The position numbers and the translations under genes are program-made. 54,477 nt of DNA, taken from NCBI GenBank assembly GCA_003158455.1, contig PMJO01000165.1:20941-75417 (forward strand), in the 5' to 3' direction. Position 1 is the stretch's first letter; the number at the start of each line of letters is the position of its first letter. The stretch is from Myxococcales bacterium. GTDB lineage: Bacteria > Myxococcota_A > Polyangia > Fen-1088. Below, piece after piece: positions 51,532-54,477 of this stretch. The notes under the pieces were generated by a model that saw only the letters and a program-made list of their open reading frames with translations, had not been told where the DNA came from and ran no database searches.

Positions 51532-53067
51532 GTTCACGCAGGAATCCACTACCACATCCAGGCTCTTCTTCAGCGCGGTGGCCGAGACATCGTGCTGGTA
51601 CTGACCGACGCCGATGCTCTTGGGATCGATCTTCACCAGTTCGGCCAGCGGATCCTGCAGCCGGCGCGCAATGGAGATGGCACCACGAACCGTGACGTCG
51701 AGATCGGGGAATTCCTCGCGGGCGGCGTCGCTGGCGCTGTACACGCTGGCGCCCGACTCGCTGACCATGACCACGGGCGCGCGCAGGCCTGCCTCGTCCA
51801 GCACCTTGCGCACGAAGGCCTCGGTTTCGCGGCCCGCGGTGCCATTGCCCACTGCCACCGCACGGATGCCGCCTTCCTTCACCAGCTTGGCCAGGATACC
51901 GCCCGCCGCAGCCAGGCCTGACGGCGTTTCCAGGTGCATGACCGTGCTGCCCAGGTATTTGCCCGAATCGTCCACCACTGCCAGCTTGCAGCCGGTGCGC
52001 AGCCCTGGGTCCACGCCGAGGACCGACTTGGGCCCGAACGGCGCCGAGAGCAACAGCTTGCGCACGTTTTCGGCGAACACCTTGATGGCCGCCTCGTCGG
52101 CGACTTCGCGCAGGGCCTTGTGCACTTCGTTCTCGATGGCCGGGATCACGTGCACCCGCAGGGCGAAGCGCGCCGCCTTTTTCAAGAGCGCCGCGCCCGC
52201 GAAATCCGGCTTGCTACACGCGGCGGCCTCGAAACCATGCAGCAGGTGCTCGACCAGCGGGTCGACCGGGGTGCCGGCGCGGGGCTTGGCCGGCTCAGCC
52301 GGCGCGGGCGGCGTGGGTCCGCCCAGGGACATCACCAGTTCTTCTTCCATCCAGCCCCGCCGCATGGCCAGGTAGCGGTGCGAGTTCTCCGCTTTCATTA
52401 GATTGCGCACCGGCTCCTCGAAGTTGAAGTAGTTCTCGAACTTGCTGGCGGGCTTGGCCTTCTCGCCTTGGCGAGTCTTGGCAAACCCGTCCGCGAAGAA
52501 GCGCGTGCGCACCGTGCTGCGCAGACCGGCGTCTTCCGAGAGGCGCTCGACCAGGATCTCGACCGCGCCGTTCAAGGCGGCGTCCACGTCGGGCACGCCC
52601 TTTTCTGGATCGCAGAAACTGCTGGCGTGTCCGTCGGGGGTTTCGCCGTGCGCGGGCGTGATGACTCCGTGGCCGCAGTCCCACAGCCAGTCGGCCAGGG
52701 GCTGCAGGCCCGCCTCGCGCGCGATCACTGCCTTGGTCTTGCGCTTCTGCTTGTAGGGCAGATACAGATCCTCCAGCATCGTCATGTCGAAGGTGCCGAG
52801 GATCTTTTCGCGCAGCTCAGGCGTCAGCTTCCCCTGCCGCTCGATCTCGCCGACGATATACGCCTGCCGCTTGACCAGGTCGTCCCAAGACTCCTTGCCG
52901 TCGATGACTGCGCGGATGGCCACCTCGTCGAGCGCCCCGGTCTGCTCCTTGCGATAGCGCGCGATGAACGGCACCGTGGCCCCGCCCTCGGCTAGCCGGA
53001 GCACCGCCGCGGCACCCGCGACCGGAATCTGGGGATGGCGCGCAGCGAACCAGGCTTCGAAGGTCAT
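51529..53067 (-). CDS. tex: Tex protein, N-terminal part (ends at in-frame amber)
   Basis: The start ATG 53067 (MTFEAWFAARHP) is preferred to an upstream start at 53157. The 512 residues contain the Tex N-terminal domain (VPFIARYRKEQTGALDE), LYLPYKQKRKTKA, the YqgF-like nuclease-fold domain (SVLGVDPGLRTGCKLAVVDD), GNGTAGRETEAFV, and end DPKSIGVGQYQHDVS...SCVN. Normal Tex proteins continue Tyr-Val-Gly-Val-(D/N)-LNTAS; here the Tyr codon is TAG. With the downstream part, total length would be about 792 residues, normal for the family. Sequence outside this codon looks intact. Confidence 0.9.
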   Translation of the reverse strand: MTFEAWFAARHPQIPVAGAAAVLRLAEGGATVPFIARYRKEQTGALDEVAIRAVIDGKESWDDLVKRQAYIVGEIERQGKLTPELREKILGTFDMTMLEDLYLPYKQKRKTKAVIAREAGLQPLADWLWDCGHGVITPAHGETPDGHASSFCDPEKGVPDVDAALNGAVEILVERLSEDAGLRSTVRTRFFADGFAKTRQGEKAKPASKFENYFNFEEPVRNLMKAENSHRYLAMRRGWMEEELVMSLGGPTPPAPAEPAKPRAGTPVDPLVEHLLHGFEAAACSKPDFAGAALLKKAARFALRVHVIPAIENEVHKALREVADEAAIKVFAENVRKLLLSAPFGPKSVLGVDPGLRTGCKLAVVDDSGKYLGSTVMHLETPSGLAAAGGILAKLVKEGGIRAVAVGNGTAGRETEAFVRKVLDEAGLRAPVVMVSESGASVYSASDAAREEFPDLDVTVRGAISIARRLQDPLAELVKIDPKSIGVGQYQHDVSATALKKSLDVVVDSCVN

Positions 53068-53177
53068 TTGCACAGCCCGACGATAGCCAAAACCACGTTT
53101 CGGGAAAGGCTTGATCTTTGGAAAAGGCAGATCACAGCGTTTCTCACCGCGCCCCAACCGGGTGTACTGTGGATTGC

Positions 53178-54149
53178 GTGAACCGGCTACCAGCGAACCT
53201 CTTGCGCCTCAGCGCCGTGCTCAGTGTGGCTGTGCTGGGGAATGCGCGTCCGGTTTGCGCCGGTGAGGCGGGAGCATTGACATTCTCTTGGCAGGCCCCT
53301 GCCGGCTGTCCTTCGCGCGACGACCTGCGCGCCGAGATCGCGCGCCTGCTGGGCGGGGACACCCGGGTACCCCAGAACGGCGATATCAAGGCGCGCGCGG
53401 TGGTGGCGCATGGGCAGACCTGGTCGCTCGCGATCGAAACCGAACTAGCAGGCCGACCCGGACAGCGGTCGATTGAGGCTGCCTCCTGCCAGGATCTCGC
53501 CGATGCTACCGCCCTCATCATCGCACTGATGATCGATCCCGACGCGGTCGCCGCCCATGCGACTCCGCCGAAGCCGATACCTGCGACGCCTTCCGTGCAG
53601 GCCGGTCCCGTGCCCGCAAAGCAGCCCCGATCCGTGGAGTACCTGGTGGGCATTCACGCCGCGGGCAGCTACGGGACCTTGCCTTCCGTCGACGTGGGTC
53701 TGGGCGGCGGGGTAGGGCTGGCCGGGCGACGCTGGCGGGCGGAACTGCGGGGAACGTACGGTTTGCGGCGCGAGCAAAAGGCCATGGCAGCGGCACCCGC
53801 CGGTGCCTATGGCCTGTTCGGCTTCACCAGCGCGACGCTCGCGGCTTGTTTCAACCTCGGGCGGGAGGGTTCGGCCTTTGGTCCTTGTGCGGACTACGAA
53901 CTGGGCGTGATATCGGCCAGGGGGTTTGGTGTCAGCGAGAGCTTGCCTGCGCAAACCCTGTGGTCGGCCCTGGGCGCCGGCGCCTACGCTGCGATCCGGC
54001 TCGGCTCTCATTTCAGCCTTCCCCTACATGTGGACGTGTTGGCTCCCTTGCGGCGTACCGAGTTCGTGTTCAAGAACGAGCCAGGCCGGGTCTTCCAGGC
54101 CCCGGCCGTGGGGGTCCGCATAGGCCTCGGGGTCGAGTTGCATTTCTGA
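53178..54149 (+). CDS. Outer-membrane-like protein of a sigma cassette (copy B)
   Basis: GTG 53178 starts a clear signal peptide (LLRLSAVLSVAVLGNARPVCAG). The 323-residue product has an N-terminal domain with two Cys (AGCPSRDDLRAEIARLLGG, then EAASCQDLADATALIIALM), a Pro-rich linker and a Gly-rich beta half ending VRIGLGVELHF, a plausible outer-membrane beta-signal. The plan matches copy A at 25334, though identity looks low. It is divergent from tex, 110 bases apart, and its stop overlaps the start of the next sigma gene by one base. Confidence 0.65.
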   Translation: MNRLPANLLRLSAVLSVAVLGNARPVCAGEAGALTFSWQAPAGCPSRDDLRAEIARLLGGDTRVPQNGDIKARAVVAHGQTWSLAIETELAGRPGQRSIEAASCQDLADATALIIALMIDPDAVAAHATPPKPIPATPSVQAGPVPAKQPRSVEYLVGIHAAGSYGTLPSVDVGLGGGVGLAGRRWRAELRGTYGLRREQKAMAAAPAGAYGLFGFTSATLAACFNLGREGSAFGPCADYELGVISARGFGVSESLPAQTLWSALGAGAYAAIRLGSHFSLPLHVDVLAPLRRTEFVFKNEPGRVFQAPAVGVRIGLGVELHF

Positions 54150-54477
54150 TGACGGATCTGCGCGCACCCGGGAACCAAGGGATCAGTATGAGATCTCCTG
54201 CCGGGAACGCGCTTCAAACCGCGGCTTCGCCGAGCGGCGCGTCTGTCCCGGACTTCGATGCCGTGTACGAGGCCCACATGGATTTTGTGTGGCGGGCGGT
54301 GCGTCGCATGGGGGTCCGGCTGGCGGACATGGACGATGTGGTGCAAGAGGTGTTCTTCGTCGTGCACCGCCGTCTGGCCGAGTTCGAGGGCCGGGCGCAG
54401 CTCAAGACCTGGGTGTTCAAGATCCTGGTGCATGTGGTGAGGCACTACTGGCGCACCCACCAGCGCAAACCCGGAGA
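54149..54477 (+). CDS. RNA polymerase sigma factor, ECF type (partial, copy B)
   Basis: ATG 54149 shares its A with the TGA of the upstream gene. The 109 visible codons encode a non-conserved start and sigma region 2: FDAVYEAHMDFVWRAVRRMG, DMDDVVQEVFFVVHRRLAEF and LKTWVFKILVHVVRHYWR. The gene runs off the right edge, so region 4 and any anti-sigma gene are not visible. By analogy with copy A a FecR gene would be expected next. Confidence 0.88.
   Translation, partial: MTDLRAPGNQGISMRSPAGNALQTAASPSGASVPDFDAVYEAHMDFVWRAVRRMGVRLADMDDVVQEVFFVVHRRLAEFEGRAQLKTWVFKILVHVVRHYWRTHQRKPG

Overview
The window is GC-rich (about 65% by eye) and most likely comes from a myxobacterium (Myxococcota, perhaps a Polyangia relative). 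The reasons are the many secreted lipoproteins with Gly/Thr-rich linkers, a MYXO-CTERM-like tail (31284-31526), a MopE-type metal-binding motif at the left edge, ECF sigma/FecR genes, and IS91-family remnants. No rRNA, tRNA or CRISPR array was seen.

Region 1 (1-16753), housekeeping. The 5' end of a MopE-like secreted protein (minus strand) is divergent from trpS. trpS converges on a tight nine-gene minus-strand division and cell wall (dcw) operon: rsmH-ftsL-ftsI-murE-murF-mraY-murD-ftsW-murG. Adjacent genes overlap by 4 bases or lie within 3 bases of each other. mraZ, murC, murB, ddl, ftsQ, ftsA and ftsZ are not in this window. A divergent gene upstream of rsmH encodes a Fic-fold protein with a degenerate active site. 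After it come rpiA, a hypothetical protein, a DsbA-like lipoprotein and a CcmE with a C-x3-Y haem motif.

Region 2 (16772-22680), minus strand: an old-yellow-enzyme-type oxidoreductase, an SDR, a membrane-anchored discoidin-domain protein, a multi-pass GT-C-like membrane protein and a Cys-rich lipoprotein. A palindromic CACAGAG repeat lies between two of these genes.

Region 3 (22927-41276), mostly plus strand, is a secreted-protein region. It holds a four-haem RoxA/peroxidase-like lipoprotein with EF-hand-like loops, then an outer-membrane-like protein, a sigma factor and a FecR/TPR protein in overlapping order. These are followed by a parallel beta-helix lipoprotein, an S41/CPAF-like protease, a PPC-type lipoprotein, an ACT-domain malic enzyme, a GH5 glycosidase (minus strand) and two more lipoproteins.

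Region 4 (38396-46832) contains many gene fragments. There are two truncated copies of a downstream polysaccharide-deacetylase-like gene, a decayed IS1634/IS4-type transposase, two separated pieces of an IS91-family transposase, and one apparently intact lower-GC gene with GIDE and EF-hand features.

Region 5 (46833-54477): a minus-strand set (PEBP, ArnT-like glycosyltransferase, NodB-like deacetylase), a second palindromic repeat, and a tex gene interrupted by one in-frame amber codon at a normally conserved Tyr. Divergent from tex is a second outer-membrane-like protein plus sigma factor pair, cut by the window end. It repeats the 25334-28496 arrangement and suggests a paralogous cell-surface signalling cassette.
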